This document shows, in pieces, positions 8,729 to 18,891 of a DNA stretch of 64,000 nt (positions are counted from its first letter, which is position 1; the number at the start of each line of letters is the position of its first letter). The translations under genes and the position numbers were made by a program. The stretch spans positions 1 through 64,000 of the forward strand of contig NZ_MLJJ01000011.1 in the NCBI RefSeq assembly GCF_002095575.1, read 5' to 3'. Below the pieces are notes generated by a model that was not told where the DNA came from, ran no database searches, and was given only the letters and a program-made list of their open reading frames with translations. The stretch is from Pantoea septica (GTDB taxonomy: Bacteria > Pseudomonadota > Gammaproteobacteria > Enterobacterales > Enterobacteriaceae).

Positions 8729-10102
8729 ATGTCTTTGCAACCTGTCTCCTGGGACCAGCGGCTTATTGAAAAATACAATTACGCCGGTCCGCGCTATACC
8801 TCATACCCTACTGCGCTTGAATTCAGCGACAGCTACGGCGAGGCGGATTTTCTGCGTGCCGTGGCGCGCTATCCGGAGCGCCCGCTGTCGCTCTACGTTC
8901 ATATCCCGTTCTGCCATAAGCTCTGCTATTTCTGCGGCTGCAATAAGGTCGTGACGCGCCAGCTGCATAAAGCTGACCGCTATCTGGACGCGCTGGCGCA
9001 GGAGATTCGCCAGCGCGCGCCACTGTTCCGCGAGCGGCGCGTCACGCAGCTGCACTGGGGCGGCGGCACGCCGACCTTCCTGAATCATGACCAGCTTTCA
9101 CGCCTGGTGGCATTGCTGAGGGATCACTTCAGCCTGGCGGACGATCTGGAGATGTCGATCGAGGTCGATCCGCGTGAAATCGCTCCCGATACTATTTCGC
9201 ACCTGCGCCAGCTCGGCTTTAACCGGCTGAGCATGGGCGTGCAGGATTTCAATAAAGCGGTGCAGGAGCGCGTAAATCGGGTTCAGGACGAAGAGGCGAT
9301 CTTTGCGCTGATGGCGCGCGCGCGCGCGCAGGGCTTTCACTCTACCAGCATCGATCTTATCTACGGCTTGCCGCTGCAAACGCCGGAGAGCTTCGCCTAT
9401 ACCCTGCAGCGCGTGATTGCGCTTAACCCGGACCGCATGAGCGTGTTCAACTACGCGCATCTGCCGGCGCTGTTTGCGGCGCAGCGTAAAATCAAAGAGC
9501 AGGAGCTGCCGTCGGCGCAGCAGAAGCTGCAAATCCTGCAGCAGACCATCACGACGCTGACGCAGCAGGGCTATGACTTTATCGGCATGGATCACTTCGC
9601 GAAACCGCAGGACGAGCTGGCGCAGGCGCAGCGCGCCGGATTGCTGCATCGCAATTTCCAGGGCTACACCACTCAGGGCGATAGCGATCTGCTGGGGCTC
9701 GGCGTGTCCGCCATCAGCATGATTGGCGACAGCTACGCGCAGAACGAGAAAGAGCTGAATCGCTGGTACGACGCGGTAGCAACGCGCGGCGAGGCGCTGT
9801 GGCGCGGCGTAGCACTTAGCGCGGACGATTGCCTGCGGCGCGACGTCATCAAGCAGTTAATTTGCAACTTCTCGCTCGATTTCAGCGCCATTGAAGCGCA
9901 GCACGCGATTCGCTTCTGCGACTATTTCGCCGAGGATTTAACGCTGTTGCAGCCGCTGATCGACGATGGGCTGGTGGAGCGGCGCGCTGGCGGTTTGCAG
10001 GTCACCGGCGCAGGCCGTTTGCTGATCCGCAACATCTGCATGTGCTTTGACGTTTATCTGCGCCAGAAGGCGCGCCAGCAGCAGTTTTCGCGCGTGATTT
10101 AA
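8729..10102 (+). CDS. hemN: Oxygen-independent coproporphyrinogen III dehydrogenase
   Basis: A 457-aa radical-SAM enzyme, the same length as E. coli HemN. The cluster-binding cysteines are in FCHKLCYFCGC (C62, C66, C69, plus C71), followed by the SAM-contacting GGGTPTFL. It decarboxylates coproporphyrinogen III to protoporphyrinogen IX without O2 in anaerobic haem synthesis. The C-terminal HemN domain is intact. AAGGAG lies 8 bases before the ATG. The preceding 57-aa ORF may share its transcript. Confidence 0.97.
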   Translation: MSLQPVSWDQRLIEKYNYAGPRYTSYPTALEFSDSYGEADFLRAVARYPERPLSLYVHIPFCHKLCYFCGCNKVVTRQLHKADRYLDALAQEIRQRAPLFRERRVTQLHWGGGTPTFLNHDQLSRLVALLRDHFSLADDLEMSIEVDPREIAPDTISHLRQLGFNRLSMGVQDFNKAVQERVNRVQDEEAIFALMARARAQGFHSTSIDLIYGLPLQTPESFAYTLQRVIALNPDRMSVFNYAHLPALFAAQRKIKEQELPSAQQKLQILQQTITTLTQQGYDFIGMDHFAKPQDELAQAQRAGLLHRNFQGYTTQGDSDLLGLGVSAISMIGDSYAQNEKELNRWYDAVATRGEALWRGVALSADDCLRRDVIKQLICNFSLDFSAIEAQHAIRFCDYFAEDLTLLQPLIDDGLVERRAGGLQVTGAGRLLIRNICMCFDVYLRQKARQQQFSRVI

Positions 10103-10126
10103 GGCGAAAACGCGCTGGCGCGGAGT

Positions 10127-10252
10127 TTAGTTAAACAGGTTGACCATGATGGCGCACAGTACGGTCGCGAAGGCAGCCTGCGGCGAGTGACCCAGGGCGC
10201 TGCCGATAACGGCGACATTGTGCGAAATCATGTGAAGAAAGGAATCTAACAT
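10127..10252 (-). CDS. yshB: YshB, small membrane protein (41 aa)
   Basis: Translation gives a 41-residue hydrophobic protein starting MLDSFLHMISHNVAV and ending VLCAIMVNLFN. It resembles E. coli YshB (36 aa, MLESIINLVSS... AAVLCAAMIGLFS) in start, length, a central HSPQAAF-like segment and the hydrophobic end. The ribosome site GGGAGA is 8 bases before the ATG. It lies between hemN and glnG. The function is poorly known; the E. coli protein is membrane-associated, and a role in intracellular Salmonella has been proposed. Confidence 0.75.
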   Translation of the reverse strand: MLDSFLHMISHNVAVIGSALGHSPQAAFATVLCAIMVNLFN

Positions 10253-10308
10253 CGTTCATCTCCCGATAGCCGCACGTATGATACTGAACGGCATCGGCAT
10301 GTAAAGCG

Positions 10309-10346
10309 GGACAAGGCGACGCTTTGTGTAAAAAGTCGCCTTGCCC
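10309..10346 (-). terminator. Hairpin at the end of glnG
   Basis: An 11-base stem (GGCAAGGCGAC/GTCGCCTTGTC, one G-U pair) with a 14-base loop lies just after the glnG stop. There is no T run after it on the minus strand, so it may be an mRNA-end structure or a Rho-assisted stop rather than a strong intrinsic terminator. Confidence 0.45.
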
Positions 10347-10354
10347 CTCGCTCG

Positions 10355-11764
10355 TTACTCCATGCCCAGCTCTTTCAGCTTACGCGTGAGAGTATTGCGC
10401 CCCCAGCCCAGCAGCCTTGCCGCTTCCTGCTTGTGTCCCTGCGTATGACGCAGGGCGGTGGTCAGCAGGGTGCGCTCCATCTCCGGCTGCGCTTCGGAGA
10501 GCAGGTTTTGATGACCGGAACGCAGCGCGCGGTCGGCCCACTGCGCCAGCAGGGTTGCCCAGCTGTCCGGCAGCGACTGCACCGGATTGTCCGGCGTGCT
10601 GGACTCGAACAGCTCGGGAGGCAGATCCTGAATCAGCACCTCCTGACCGGCCGCCATCACCGTCAGCCAGCGGCAGGTGTTTTCCAGCTGGCGCACGTTG
10701 CCGGACCAGTGCAGACGCGTCAGCGCCGCTTCGGTTTCCGGATGGAGGATTTTCGCCTCGACGCCCAGCTCGCGGGCCGCTACCTGCAGGAAATAGCGCG
10801 CCAGGCGAGGAATATCTTCACGGCGCTCGCGCAGCGGCGGCAGATGGACGCGGATCACGTTCAGGCGGTGGAACAGATCTTCGCGGAATTTGCCTTCCTG
10901 CACCCGCAGCTCGAGATTCTGGTGCGTGGCCGCAATAATGCGCACGTCGACTTTGACCGGCGCATAGCCGCCGACGCGGTAAAACTGCCCGTCGGCCAGC
11001 ACGCGCAGCAGGCGCGTCTGCACGTCGAGCGGCATATCGCCAATCTCATCCAGAAACAGCGTGCCGCCGTCCGCCTGCTCGAAACGGCCCTGGCGAATCT
11101 GATTTGCGCCGGTAAACGCCCCTTTTTCATGACCGAACAGCTCTGACTCGATCAAATCTTTCGGGATAGCCGCCATATTAAGGGCGATAAAAGGCGCTTT
11201 GGCGCGCGGGCTGTGACGGTGCAGCGCATGCGCGACCAGCTCTTTCCCGGTTCCCGATTCGCCATTGATCAGCACGCTGATCGACGAGCGCGATAAACGG
11301 CCGATAATGCGGAAGACATCCTGCATCGCCGGCGCTTCGCCGATGATATCGGTGGTGGGGCCGCTGACCGGCTGATTGCGCGGCTGCTGCTGCTCCTGAT
11401 AGTGACTGATGGCGCGCTCGACCAGCGCTACCGCCTCATCAATATCGAAGGGTTTCGGCAGATAGTCGAACGCCCCTTGCTGATAAGCGCTGACGGCGGC
11501 GTCGAGATCGGAGTGCGCCGTCATAATGATGACCGGCAGCATCGGATGACGCTGTTTAATCTGTTTCAGCAGCGCCAGCCCATCCATGCCCGGCATGCGA
11601 ATATCTGACAGTAAAACGTCTGGGGTTTTGCTCGAGAGCGCGTCCAGCACCTCATTGCCGCTGTCGAAAGTGGCGCAGCTTAACCCGGCTCCAGTAAGCG
11701 CGCGTTCAAGCACCCAGCGGATGGAGCTATCGTCATCGACGATCCAGACTATCCCTCGTTGCAT
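10355..11764 (-). CDS. glnG: NtrC (GlnG), nitrogen response regulator
   Basis: A 469-aa sigma-54 activator. The receiver domain has phospho-acceptor D54 ([10 protein letters not shown]). The AAA+ domain has Walker A GESGTGKE and the sigma-54-contacting GAFTGA loop, and a C-terminal Fis-type helix-turn-helix ends RKLKELGME. Phosphorylated by NtrB under nitrogen limitation, it activates glnA and other promoters. The start [11 protein letters not shown] matches E. coli; a 30-codon upstream extension is non-homologous. It follows glnL by 7 bases. Confidence 0.97.
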   Translation of the reverse strand: MQRGIVWIVDDDSSIRWVLERALTGAGLSCATFDSGNEVLDALSSKTPDVLLSDIRMPGMDGLALLKQIKQRHPMLPVIIMTAHSDLDAAVSAYQQGAFDYLPKPFDIDEAVALVERAISHYQEQQQPRNQPVSGPTTDIIGEAPAMQDVFRIIGRLSRSSISVLINGESGTGKELVAHALHRHSPRAKAPFIALNMAAIPKDLIESELFGHEKGAFTGANQIRQGRFEQADGGTLFLDEIGDMPLDVQTRLLRVLADGQFYRVGGYAPVKVDVRIIAATHQNLELRVQEGKFREDLFHRLNVIRVHLPPLRERREDIPRLARYFLQVAARELGVEAKILHPETEAALTRLHWSGNVRQLENTCRWLTVMAAGQEVLIQDLPPELFESSTPDNPVQSLPDSWATLLAQWADRALRSGHQNLLSEAQPEMERTLLTTALRHTQGHKQEAARLLGWGRNTLTRKLKELGME

Positions 11765-11771
11765 AGAAACC

Positions 11772-12821
11772 TCACTGGCGAATAGGCAGATAAACCGAAA
11801 ATTCGGTGTGTCCAGGCCAACTGTTGAACTCAATTTTTCCTGAATGCTGATCAATCAGGCTACGGGCGATAGAGAGACCCAGGCCGGTGCCGCCTTCGCG
11901 CCCGCTCACCATCGGATAGAACAGGGTATCCTGCAGCTGCGCTGGAATGCCCGGGCCGTCATCCTCAACGTCGATGCGCGCCACCAGACGATAGCGCGTG
12001 CCGTGCAGGGTAAGCTGGAAGGCGGTGCGGGTGCGTAAAATAATGGTGCCGCCCTCGTCGCCTAGCGCCTGCAGCGCGTTGCGCACCACGTTCAGCAACA
12101 CCTGCTCAATCTGATCGGGATCGTGCGGCAGCTCCGGCAGGCTGGGATCGTAATCGCGCACCAGCGCGACATTCTCCGGCAGCTCCATCGACACCAGATT
12201 CACCACCCGTTCCGCAACCTGGTGAATGCTCTGCGTGATATGCATGCCAGGCTGCTGCGGACCGAGCAGACGATCCACCAGATTACGCAGGCGGTCCGCC
12301 TGCTCGATAATGACTTTGGTATATTCGTTCAGCGACGGATCGGGCAGCGCGCGCGACAGCAGCTGCGCCGCCCCGCGAAGCCCGCCCAGCGGATTTTTAA
12401 TTTCGTGTGCGAGTCCTCGCACCAGATCGCGCGCCGCCACCTGCTGCGCATGCTGAAGCTGCTCCTGGCTGAGGCGGCGTTGATTATCCATCGGCGCCAT
12501 CTCCAGCAGAATAAAACCGTCCGGCAGCCGTTGCGCCGTCAGCGCCATCACGTGCGCGCGGCCGTCGACCACCAGCGTCACTTCGCTATCGGTAAAGCCC
12601 TGGCCAGCCTCCAGACTCTCGCGCATCACCTCGATATTCAGCGAAAAGTAGCCGGTCAGATCGGGCAGCGGCGTGCCGAACAGTTTGCGTGAGCTTTGCG
12701 CCAGTAACTGCTGCGCCGCCGGGTTGGCGTAGTGGATGACCAGATCGACGTCCACCAGCAGAATACTGTTTATCAGGGAGTTGAGAATTTGCCCCGCGTC
12801 GGGCAGGGAGCCAGTTGCCAT
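11772..12821 (-). CDS. glnL: NtrB (GlnL), nitrogen sensor histidine kinase
   Basis: A 349-aa cytoplasmic kinase/phosphatase, the same length as E. coli NtrB. An N-terminal PAS domain is followed by the H-box [10 protein letters not shown] with phospho-acceptor H139. N, G1 and G2 boxes follow ([24 protein letters not shown]). Its activity is set by PII protein GlnB. It is cotranscribed with glnG and also has its own NtrC-controlled promoter upstream. Confidence 0.97.
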   Translation of the reverse strand: MATGSLPDAGQILNSLINSILLVDVDLVIHYANPAAQQLLAQSSRKLFGTPLPDLTGYFSLNIEVMRESLEAGQGFTDSEVTLVVDGRAHVMALTAQRLPDGFILLEMAPMDNQRRLSQEQLQHAQQVAARDLVRGLAHEIKNPLGGLRGAAQLLSRALPDPSLNEYTKVIIEQADRLRNLVDRLLGPQQPGMHITQSIHQVAERVVNLVSMELPENVALVRDYDPSLPELPHDPDQIEQVLLNVVRNALQALGDEGGTIILRTRTAFQLTLHGTRYRLVARIDVEDDGPGIPAQLQDTLFYPMVSGREGGTGLGLSIARSLIDQHSGKIEFNSWPGHTEFSVYLPIRQ

Positions 12822-12833
12822 ACAGCGTTCCTC

Positions 12834-12855
12834 TGCACTTATTTAGTGCATTATA
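12834..12855 (-). promoter_or_regulatory. glnL promoter with NtrC operator
   Basis: The palindrome TGCACTTATTTAGTGCA (12834-12850) matches the NtrC consensus TGCAC-N7-GTGCA. A perfect -10 TATAAT on the minus strand (12850-12855) abuts it, placing the start of transcription inside the box. This is the arrangement at E. coli glnLp, where NtrC represses. Confidence 0.8.
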
Positions 12856-12901
12856 CTCTTCCGCGCCTGTTTCCAGACGGCTGAACGATGATTTCGCGGC
12901 G

Positions 12902-13042
12902 AAAAAAGCCCATCCGGAGATGGGCTAAAGTTTCCACGGCAACAAAAATCTTCTGCGCCTTGCGCGTCGCCGCTGCGTTAGCAGCCTCGGGATCTATCCT
13001 GTTGCCGCCTGGGACGGCAACGCGACCGGTGCAGAATAAAGA
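12902..13042 (-). ncRNA. glnA 3'-UTR with terminator; candidate GlnZ sRNA
   Basis: Downstream of glnA, a 140-base leaderless stretch ends in the intrinsic terminator AGCCCATC-TCCG-GATGGGCT with a T6 run (12902-12926). In E. coli and Salmonella the glnA 3'-UTR is processed into the sRNA GlnZ, which uses this terminator. The position fits, but I have no sequence match beyond the terminator position. The terminator call is strong; the sRNA call is inference. Confidence 0.5.
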
Positions 13043-14452
13043 TTAAACGCTGTAGTAAAGTTCGAACTCAACCGGGTGCGGCGTCATGCGGATACGGTCG
13101 TTTTCGACTTTACGCAGTTCGATGTAGGCATCGATGGCGTCGTCGGTGAACACGCCGCCGCGGGTCAGGAACTCGCGATCTTCGTTCAGTGCGTTCAGCG
13201 CTTCTTCCAGTGAACCAGCAACTTTTGGAATCTCCGCTTCTTCTTCCGGCGGCAGATCGTACAGGTTCTTGTCCATTGCATCGCCCGGGTGGATCTTGTT
13301 GATCACGCCGTCCAGGCCAGCCATCAGCAGCGCGGTGAATGCCAGGTACGGGTTAGCGGCCGGATCCGGGAAGCGCGCTTCGATACGGCGTGCTTTCGGG
13401 CTGGCAACAACTGGGATACGGATAGAGGCGGAGCGGTTACGGGCAGAGTAAGCCAGCATAACCGGCGCTTCGTAGCCAGGTACCAGACGCTTGTAGGAGT
13501 TGGTGGTCGGGTTCGCCAGCGCGTTGATCGCTTTCGCGTGCTTGATGATGCCGCCGATGTAGAACAGAGCGGTTTCAGACAGGCCGCCGTATTTGTCGCC
13601 TGCGAACAGGTTTACGCCGCCTTTGGAGAGCGACATATGGCAGTGCATGCCTGAACCGTTGTCGCCGAACATCGGCTTCGGCATAAAGGTCGCGGTTTTG
13701 CCGTAGGCGTGCGCGACGTTGTGCACCACATATTTGTAGATCTGAATTTCGTCCGCTTTCTTGGTCATGGTGTTGAAGCGGGTCGCCACTTCGTTCTGAC
13801 CAGCAGTCGCCACTTCGTGGTGGTGCGCTTCAACCACCAGGCCCATCTGCTCCATGGTCAGACACATGGCGGAGCGAATGTCCTGCGCGGAGTCAACCGG
13901 CGGAACCGGGAAATAGCCGCCTTTCAGGCCCGGACGGTGGCCTTTGTTGCCGCCTTCGTACTCTTTGCCGGTGTTCCAGGCCGCTTCGATATCGTCGATA
14001 GCGACGTGCGAGCCGGAAGTTGAAGAGCCGAAACGAATATCGTCGAACAGGAAGAATTCCGGCTCCGGTCCAAACAGCACGGTGTCGGCGATGCCGGACG
14101 CGCGCAGATACTCTTCAGCGCGTTTGGCGATAGAGCGCGGGTCGCGATCGTAGCCCTGCATGGTGCCTGGCTCGAGGATGTCACAACGGATGATCAGCGT
14201 CGGGTCTTCGAAGAACGGATCCAGAACGGCGGTCGTCGCGTCCGGCATCAGCACCATGTCTGATTCGTTAATGCCTTTCCAGCCGCCGATAGAGGAGCCG
14301 TCAAACATTTTGCCTTCTTCGAAGAAGTCAGCGTTAACCTGGTGAGCAGGGATAGTAACGTGCTGTTCTTTACCTTTGGTATCGGTAAAACGCAGGTCAA
14401 CAAACTTAACTTCGTGCTCGTTCATCATCGAGAGAACGTGTTCAGCGGACAT
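13043..14452 (-). CDS. glnA: Glutamine synthetase type I
   Basis: A 469-aa GS-I beta subunit, the same length as E. coli GlnA. The ATP-binding [16 protein letters not shown] and [17 protein letters not shown] segments are intact, as is the adenylylation-site loop [10 protein letters not shown] (Tyr near 397). It makes glutamine from glutamate and ammonia as a dodecamer, regulated by GlnE adenylylation. I chose the second Met of MSMSAEH; the upstream codon is TTG, and AGGAGAG precedes the ATG. It heads the glnALG operon. Confidence 0.98.
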   Translation of the reverse strand: MSAEHVLSMMNEHEVKFVDLRFTDTKGKEQHVTIPAHQVNADFFEEGKMFDGSSIGGWKGINESDMVLMPDATTAVLDPFFEDPTLIIRCDILEPGTMQGYDRDPRSIAKRAEEYLRASGIADTVLFGPEPEFFLFDDIRFGSSTSGSHVAIDDIEAAWNTGKEYEGGNKGHRPGLKGGYFPVPPVDSAQDIRSAMCLTMEQMGLVVEAHHHEVATAGQNEVATRFNTMTKKADEIQIYKYVVHNVAHAYGKTATFMPKPMFGDNGSGMHCHMSLSKGGVNLFAGDKYGGLSETALFYIGGIIKHAKAINALANPTTNSYKRLVPGYEAPVMLAYSARNRSASIRIPVVASPKARRIEARFPDPAANPYLAFTALLMAGLDGVINKIHPGDAMDKNLYDLPPEEEAEIPKVAGSLEEALNALNEDREFLTRGGVFTDDAIDAYIELRKVENDRIRMTPHPVEFELYYSV

Positions 14453-14598
14453 ACTCAACTCTCCTGGAAATGGTCATTGTCATCGTGGTGAGTGGCTGCG
14501 TCGTCTGAAACCTGAAGTGTCTGACCGCCATTCCCAACCAACCGATCTCGGCAAGCTCTGCAACCGTCGTGCAACTGCTGTTTTCGCTTGAAAGAGAT

Positions 14599-14617
14599 AA
14601 AGCGAATTCTGTGCCAA
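14599..14617 (-). promoter_or_regulatory. Sigma-54 promoter glnAp2
   Basis: On the minus strand TTGGCACAGAATTCGCTTT has the GG-N10-GC spacing required by RpoN and is almost the E. coli glnAp2 sequence. Transcription would start about 12 bases downstream, near 14590, giving a leader of about 138 bases before glnA. Confidence 0.85.
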
Positions 14618-14691
14618 CTTTCTTTTTTGCGGCTAAATCCCGCCTGCGCGCACCCTTTTGTTGCCAGCGCGCTGCACCAGACTGGCGAATT

Positions 14692-14767
14692 TGCACCAAA
14701 ATTGTGCTTTGCATGCTTTTTGCGGCACCAAAATGGTGCGAACCTCCAACTTAGTGCATTAAGTGCA
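14692..14767 (-). promoter_or_regulatory. NtrC enhancer boxes upstream of glnA
   Basis: Two strong boxes, TGCACCAAAATTGTGC (14692-14707) and GCACCAAAATGGTGC (14725-14739), lie about 108 and 140 bases before the predicted sigma-54 start, like NtrC sites 1 and 2 of E. coli. A third partial dyad, TGCATTAAGTGCA (14755-14767), is adjacent. Paired sites allow NtrC-P oligomers to loop to RpoN polymerase. Confidence 0.82.
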
Positions 14768-14826
14768 CCGCATCCAGCGCAAATTTCCGCCAGTGCAATA
14801 AACTTCAGGTGAAAAGTGTGATCGTG

Positions 14827-14855
14827 TTCAGTATCCCGCTTAATCCGTGTACAAT
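14827..14855 (+). promoter_or_regulatory. Candidate typA promoter
   Basis: TACAAT at 14850-14855 is a good -10. The -35 position 17 bases upstream reads TTCAGT, a poor match. It would start transcription about 25 bases before the typA GTG. The divergent glnA control region lies upstream. Confidence 0.5.
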
Positions 14856-14887
14856 AGCGCGCTATTTCTAATGCCTGAGGCAAAGTT

Positions 14888-16708
14888 GTGATCGAAAATT
14901 TGCGTAACATCGCCATCATCGCGCACGTAGACCATGGTAAGACCACCCTGGTTGATAAGCTGCTGCAACAGTCCGGTACCTTTGACGCGCGTACCGAAGC
15001 GACTGAGCGTGTGATGGACTCCAACGATTTGGAGAAAGAGCGTGGAATTACCATCCTCGCTAAAAACACCGCTATCAAATGGAATGACTACCGTATCAAC
15101 ATCGTTGATACCCCAGGACACGCCGACTTCGGCGGTGAGGTAGAGCGCGTCATGTCCATGGTTGATTCGGTGCTGCTGGTTGTTGATGCGATGGATGGCC
15201 CTATGCCGCAAACTCGCTTCGTGACCAAAAAAGCCTTTGCCCATGGTTTGAAGCCGATCGTTGTAATCAACAAGATTGACCGTCCAGGCGCGCGTCCTGA
15301 CTGGGTTGTTGACCAGGTATTCGACCTGTTCGTCAACCTGGACGCTACCGACGAGCAGCTTGATTTCCCGATCATTTACGCATCTGCGCTGCAGGGCATC
15401 GCCGGTCTGGATCACACCGACATGGCTGAAGATATGACCCCGCTGTATCAGGCAATCGTCGAGCATGTTTCTCCGCCGCAGGTGGAAGTTGACGCGCCGC
15501 TGCAGATGCAGATCTCGCAGCTGGACTACAACAACTACCTGGGCGTAATCGGCATCGGCCGCATCAAGCGCGGCAAAATCAAGCCGAACCAGCAGGTTAC
15601 CGTTATCGACAGCGAAGGCAAAACGCGTAACGGCAAAGTCGGTAAAGTGCTGGGCCACCTGGGCCTGGAGCGTATCGATACCGACCTGGCGGAAGCGGGC
15701 GATATCGTCGCGATCACCGGTCTGGGCGAGCTGAACATCTCCGATACCATCTGCGATCCGCAGAATGTAGAGGCGCTGCCGGCGCTGAGCGTCGACGAAC
15801 CGACCGTGACCATGTTCTTCAACGTCAACACCTCGCCGTTCTGCGGTCAGGAAGGCAAGTATGTGACCTCGCGTCAGATCCTTGAGCGCCTGAACAAAGA
15901 GCTGGTGCACAACGTTGCGCTGCGCGTAGAAGAAACAGAAGACGCGGACGCGTTCCGCGTATCGGGCCGTGGCGAACTGCACCTGTCGGTGCTGATCGAA
16001 AACATGCGTCGCGAAGGCTTCGAACTGGCGGTTTCCCGTCCGAAAGTTATCTTCCGTGAAATCGACGGCCGTAAACAAGAGCCGTTCGAGAACGTTACGC
16101 TGGATATCGAAGAGAACAATCAGGGCGCGGTTATGCAAGCCATGGGCGAGCGTAAAGGCGATCTGAAAAACATGGATCCGGATGGCAAAGGCCGCGTACG
16201 TCTTGACTACGTTATTCCGAGCCGTGGTCTGATCGGCTTCCGTAACGAATTCATGACCATGACTTCAGGTACCGGTCTGCTCTATTCCACCTTCAGCCAC
16301 TACGACGATATTCGTCCGGGCGAAGTGGGCCAGCGTCAGAACGGCGTGCTGATCTCTAACGGCCAGGGCAAAGCAGTTGCCTTCGCCCTGTTCGGTCTGC
16401 AGGATCGCGGCAAGCTGTTCCTGGGCCACGGCGCGGAAGTCTATGAAGGCCAGATCATCGGTATTCACAGCCGCTCCAACGACCTGACCGTTAACTGCCT
16501 GACCGGTAAGAAGCTGACCAACATGCGTGCTTCCGGTACGGATGAAGCGACAACTCTGGTACCGCCGGTGAAGATGACCCTTGAGCAGGCCATCGAATTC
16601 ATCGATGACGACGAGCTGGTTGAAGTCACGCCGCAGTCGGTCCGTATCCGTAAACGTCACCTGACCGAAAACGACCGCAAACGCGCGTCGCGCGGTCCGA
16701 AAGAGTAA
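14888..16708 (+). CDS. typA: TypA/BipA, ribosome-associated GTPase
   Basis: A 606-aa translational GTPase. G1 is HVDHGKTT, G3 is DTPGH, and G4 is NKID, followed by EF-G-like domains II, III and V and the BipA-specific C-terminal domain. BipA binds ribosomes and helps 50S assembly and stress or cold adaptation. The start is GTG ([17 protein letters not shown]), the same unusual start codon E. coli uses. It is divergent from glnA and ends at a strong terminator. Confidence 0.97.
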   Translation: MIENLRNIAIIAHVDHGKTTLVDKLLQQSGTFDARTEATERVMDSNDLEKERGITILAKNTAIKWNDYRINIVDTPGHADFGGEVERVMSMVDSVLLVVDAMDGPMPQTRFVTKKAFAHGLKPIVVINKIDRPGARPDWVVDQVFDLFVNLDATDEQLDFPIIYASALQGIAGLDHTDMAEDMTPLYQAIVEHVSPPQVEVDAPLQMQISQLDYNNYLGVIGIGRIKRGKIKPNQQVTVIDSEGKTRNGKVGKVLGHLGLERIDTDLAEAGDIVAITGLGELNISDTICDPQNVEALPALSVDEPTVTMFFNVNTSPFCGQEGKYVTSRQILERLNKELVHNVALRVEETEDADAFRVSGRGELHLSVLIENMRREGFELAVSRPKVIFREIDGRKQEPFENVTLDIEENNQGAVMQAMGERKGDLKNMDPDGKGRVRLDYVIPSRGLIGFRNEFMTMTSGTGLLYSTFSHYDDIRPGEVGQRQNGVLISNGQGKAVAFALFGLQDRGKLFLGHGAEVYEGQIIGIHSRSNDLTVNCLTGKKLTNMRASGTDEATTLVPPVKMTLEQAIEFIDDDELVEVTPQSVRIRKRHLTENDRKRASRGPKE

Positions 16709-16724
16709 GACGTTTCGATCTGAT

Positions 16725-16754
16725 AAAAAGCCCCGCTTAGCGGGGCTTTTTTTA
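16725..16754 (+). terminator. Intrinsic terminator of typA
   Basis: A perfect stem AAAGCCCCGCTTAGCGGGGCTTT followed by a T run, 17 bases after the typA stop. Confidence 0.92.
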
Positions 16755-16928
16755 TTCCTGCCTCCTTTCTGACGCGTGTTGTCCCGCCGCGATGGAGCCG
16801 CCCGCCGCCCATGCGCCTTAAGCCCGCATGCGCCAGCTTCCATAACGGATTTTCTCCTGCCTGTTACCTGTTCAGCCCCTGGTTTTGCCGCTAGAGTGAA
16901 TGATCCAGGGAACCAGAGGAGTAACGAC

Positions 16929-17525
16929 ATGTTGTACATTTTTGATTTAGGCAATGTGATTGTTGATATCGATTTTAATCGCGTGCTGGGCGTCTGGAGC
17001 GATCTCGGCCGCGTACCGCTGGCGCTGCTGCAAAGCCGCTTCCAGATGGATGAGGCGTTTGAACAACACGAGCGCGGCGAGATCAGCGACGAACATTTCG
17101 CCGCAGAGTTATGCGAGCGGCTCGACATTGCGCTGAGCTACGAGCAGTTCGTGGCGGGCTGGCAAGCGGTATTTATGGGCGCGCGCGCCGATACGCTGGC
17201 GCTGATGAACCAGCTCCGCGCCGACGGGCATCGCGTGGTGATCCTTTCCAACACCAATAAGCTGCACACCGAATTCTGGCCGACGCAGTATCCGGAAGTG
17301 CGCGCTGCAGCGGACGCCATCTATCTGTCGCAGGAACTGGGAATGCGCAAGCCTGAAGCGCGCATCTTCGAGCACGTGCTGCAGCAAGAGGGCTATCGCG
17401 CCGATCAGGCGATCTTCTTTGACGATAACGCGGACAACATCGCAGGCGCGGAGGCGCTGGGCATCAGAAGCGTACTGGTCGCCGACAGCAAAACCGTGCC
17501 GACCTGGCTGGCAAGCCATCGCTGA
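16929..17525 (+). CDS. yihX: YihX, HAD-family alpha-D-glucose-1-phosphate phosphatase
   Basis: A 198-aa HAD hydrolase. Motif I is FDLGNVIVD (nucleophile D6), motif II LSNTN, motif III MRKPEARI, and motif IV FFDDNADN. E. coli YihX dephosphorylates glucose-1-phosphate. The ATG at 16929 (MLYIFDLGNV) has AGAGGAG upstream and matches E. coli; earlier in-frame codons lie in terminator-proximal sequence. It stops immediately before the yihY ATG, suggesting a yihX-yihY-dtd-fabY transcript. Confidence 0.95.
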   Translation: MLYIFDLGNVIVDIDFNRVLGVWSDLGRVPLALLQSRFQMDEAFEQHERGEISDEHFAAELCERLDIALSYEQFVAGWQAVFMGARADTLALMNQLRADGHRVVILSNTNKLHTEFWPTQYPEVRAAADAIYLSQELGMRKPEARIFEHVLQQEGYRADQAIFFDDNADNIAGAEALGIRSVLVADSKTVPTWLASHR

Positions 17526-18398
17526 ATGATGACGTCGCGCCCTTTTATCTCAACCTGCCACGCGTTCTGGCTGTGGCTCAGGCTGCTGTGGAAACGCATC
17601 GACGAAGACAACATGACGACGCAGGCCGGCAATCTGGCTTTTGTCTCGCTGCTGGCGCTGGTGCCGTTGATCGCCGTGGTGTTCGCGCTTTTCTCCGCGT
17701 TTCCTGTCTTTTCTGAAGTCAGCGTTCAGCTGAAAAATTTCATCTTCGCCAATTTTGTGCCGGCGACCGGCAACGTGGTGGAGCGCTATCTGGATCAGTT
17801 CGTGGCCAACGTCCACCGTATGACGGCGCTGGGCGCGATAGGACTGATTGTCACCGCGCTGCTGCTGATGCATTCGGTCGATACCGCGCTTAACACCATC
17901 TGGCGCAGCCATAAGAAGCGCCCACTGGTTTACTCTTTCGCCGTCTACTGGATGATCCTGACGCTGGGCCCGCTGCTGGCCGGCGCCAGCCTGGCGATCA
18001 GCTCCTATCTGCTCTCGCTGCGCTGGATAAGCGACAGCGGGGTGTACGGCGTTATCGATCAGGTCCTGAGGGTGTTCCCTTTGCTGCTCTCCTGGCTCGC
18101 GTTCTGGCTGCTTTACAGCATTGTGCCGACGCGCAGCGTGCCGTCGCGCGACGCCTTAATCGGTGCGCTGGTGGCGGGCGCGCTGTTCGAGCTGGGTAAA
18201 AAGGGCTTTGCCCTCTATGTTACGATGTTTCCTTCATACCAGCTGATTTATGGCGTGCTGGCGGTTATTCCAATCCTGTTTCTCTGGGTCTACTGGACCT
18301 GGTGTATTGTGTTGTTAGGCGCGGAAATTACCGTGACGCAGGGCGATTATCGCCAGTTAAAACAGCAGGAAGGCGAAAAAGAACGAGAGGTTGCATGA
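17526..18398 (+). CDS. yihY: YihY, UPF0761 inner-membrane protein
   Basis: A 290-aa polytopic membrane protein of the YihY/BrkB family with about six hydrophobic segments and the conserved [19 protein letters not shown] near the N-terminus. It was once misnamed RNase BN; its real function is unknown. It starts directly after the yihX stop and its stop overlaps the dtd start as ATGA. Confidence 0.93.
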   Translation: MMTSRPFISTCHAFWLWLRLLWKRIDEDNMTTQAGNLAFVSLLALVPLIAVVFALFSAFPVFSEVSVQLKNFIFANFVPATGNVVERYLDQFVANVHRMTALGAIGLIVTALLLMHSVDTALNTIWRSHKKRPLVYSFAVYWMILTLGPLLAGASLAISSYLLSLRWISDSGVYGVIDQVLRVFPLLLSWLAFWLLYSIVPTRSVPSRDALIGALVAGALFELGKKGFALYVTMFPSYQLIYGVLAVIPILFLWVYWTWCIVLLGAEITVTQGDYRQLKQQEGEKEREVA

Positions 18399-18832
18399 TT
18401 GCGTTGATTCAACGAGTACTTAGCGCCAGCGTCAGCGTGGACCGCGCGGTGGTAGGCGAAATCGGTCCGGGCCTGCTGGTGCTGCTAGGCGTAGAAAAAG
18501 AGGACGATGAGAAGCGCGCCGAGCGGCTGGCGGAGAAAGTGCTGGGCTATCGTATTTTCGGCGACGAGCAGGGAAAAATGAACCTTAACGTCCAGCAGGC
18601 AGGCGGCAGCGTGCTGGTGGTGTCGCAGTTTACGCTGGCGGCGGACACGCAAAAAGGCATGCGTCCCTCTTTTTCCGGCGGCGCGGCGCCCGCCGAGGCG
18701 AACCGCCTGTATGAATATTTCAGCGACTGCTGCCGTCGACAGGGCGTGACTACCGCCAACGGACGTTTCGCCGCCGACATGCAGGTGGCGCTGGTCAACG
18801 ATGGTCCTGTGACCTTCTGGTTGCAGGTGTGA
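18395..18832 (+). CDS. dtd: D-aminoacyl-tRNA deacylase
   Basis: A 145-aa DTD. The two signature motifs are SQFTL (catalytic Ser/Thr region) and NDGPVTF (Gly-cisPro motif that excludes L-amino acids). It hydrolyses D-aminoacyl-tRNAs (D-Tyr and others) as a homodimer, protecting translation. Its ATG overlaps the yihY TGA, showing translational coupling. Full length. Confidence 0.96.
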   Translation: MIALIQRVLSASVSVDRAVVGEIGPGLLVLLGVEKEDDEKRAERLAEKVLGYRIFGDEQGKMNLNVQQAGGSVLVVSQFTLAADTQKGMRPSFSGGAAPAEANRLYEYFSDCCRRQGVTTANGRFAADMQVALVNDGPVTFWLQV

Positions 18833-18891
18833 GTCTGGCAGCCGAGCGGCACGGGATCGGCCACGCAAGCTCTGAACGAGAGAACCACTTT

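Noticed and set aside
14840..16138. 432-codon frame antisense to typA
   Set aside because: Opposite strand of a highly conserved GTPase gene; composition typical of a shadow.
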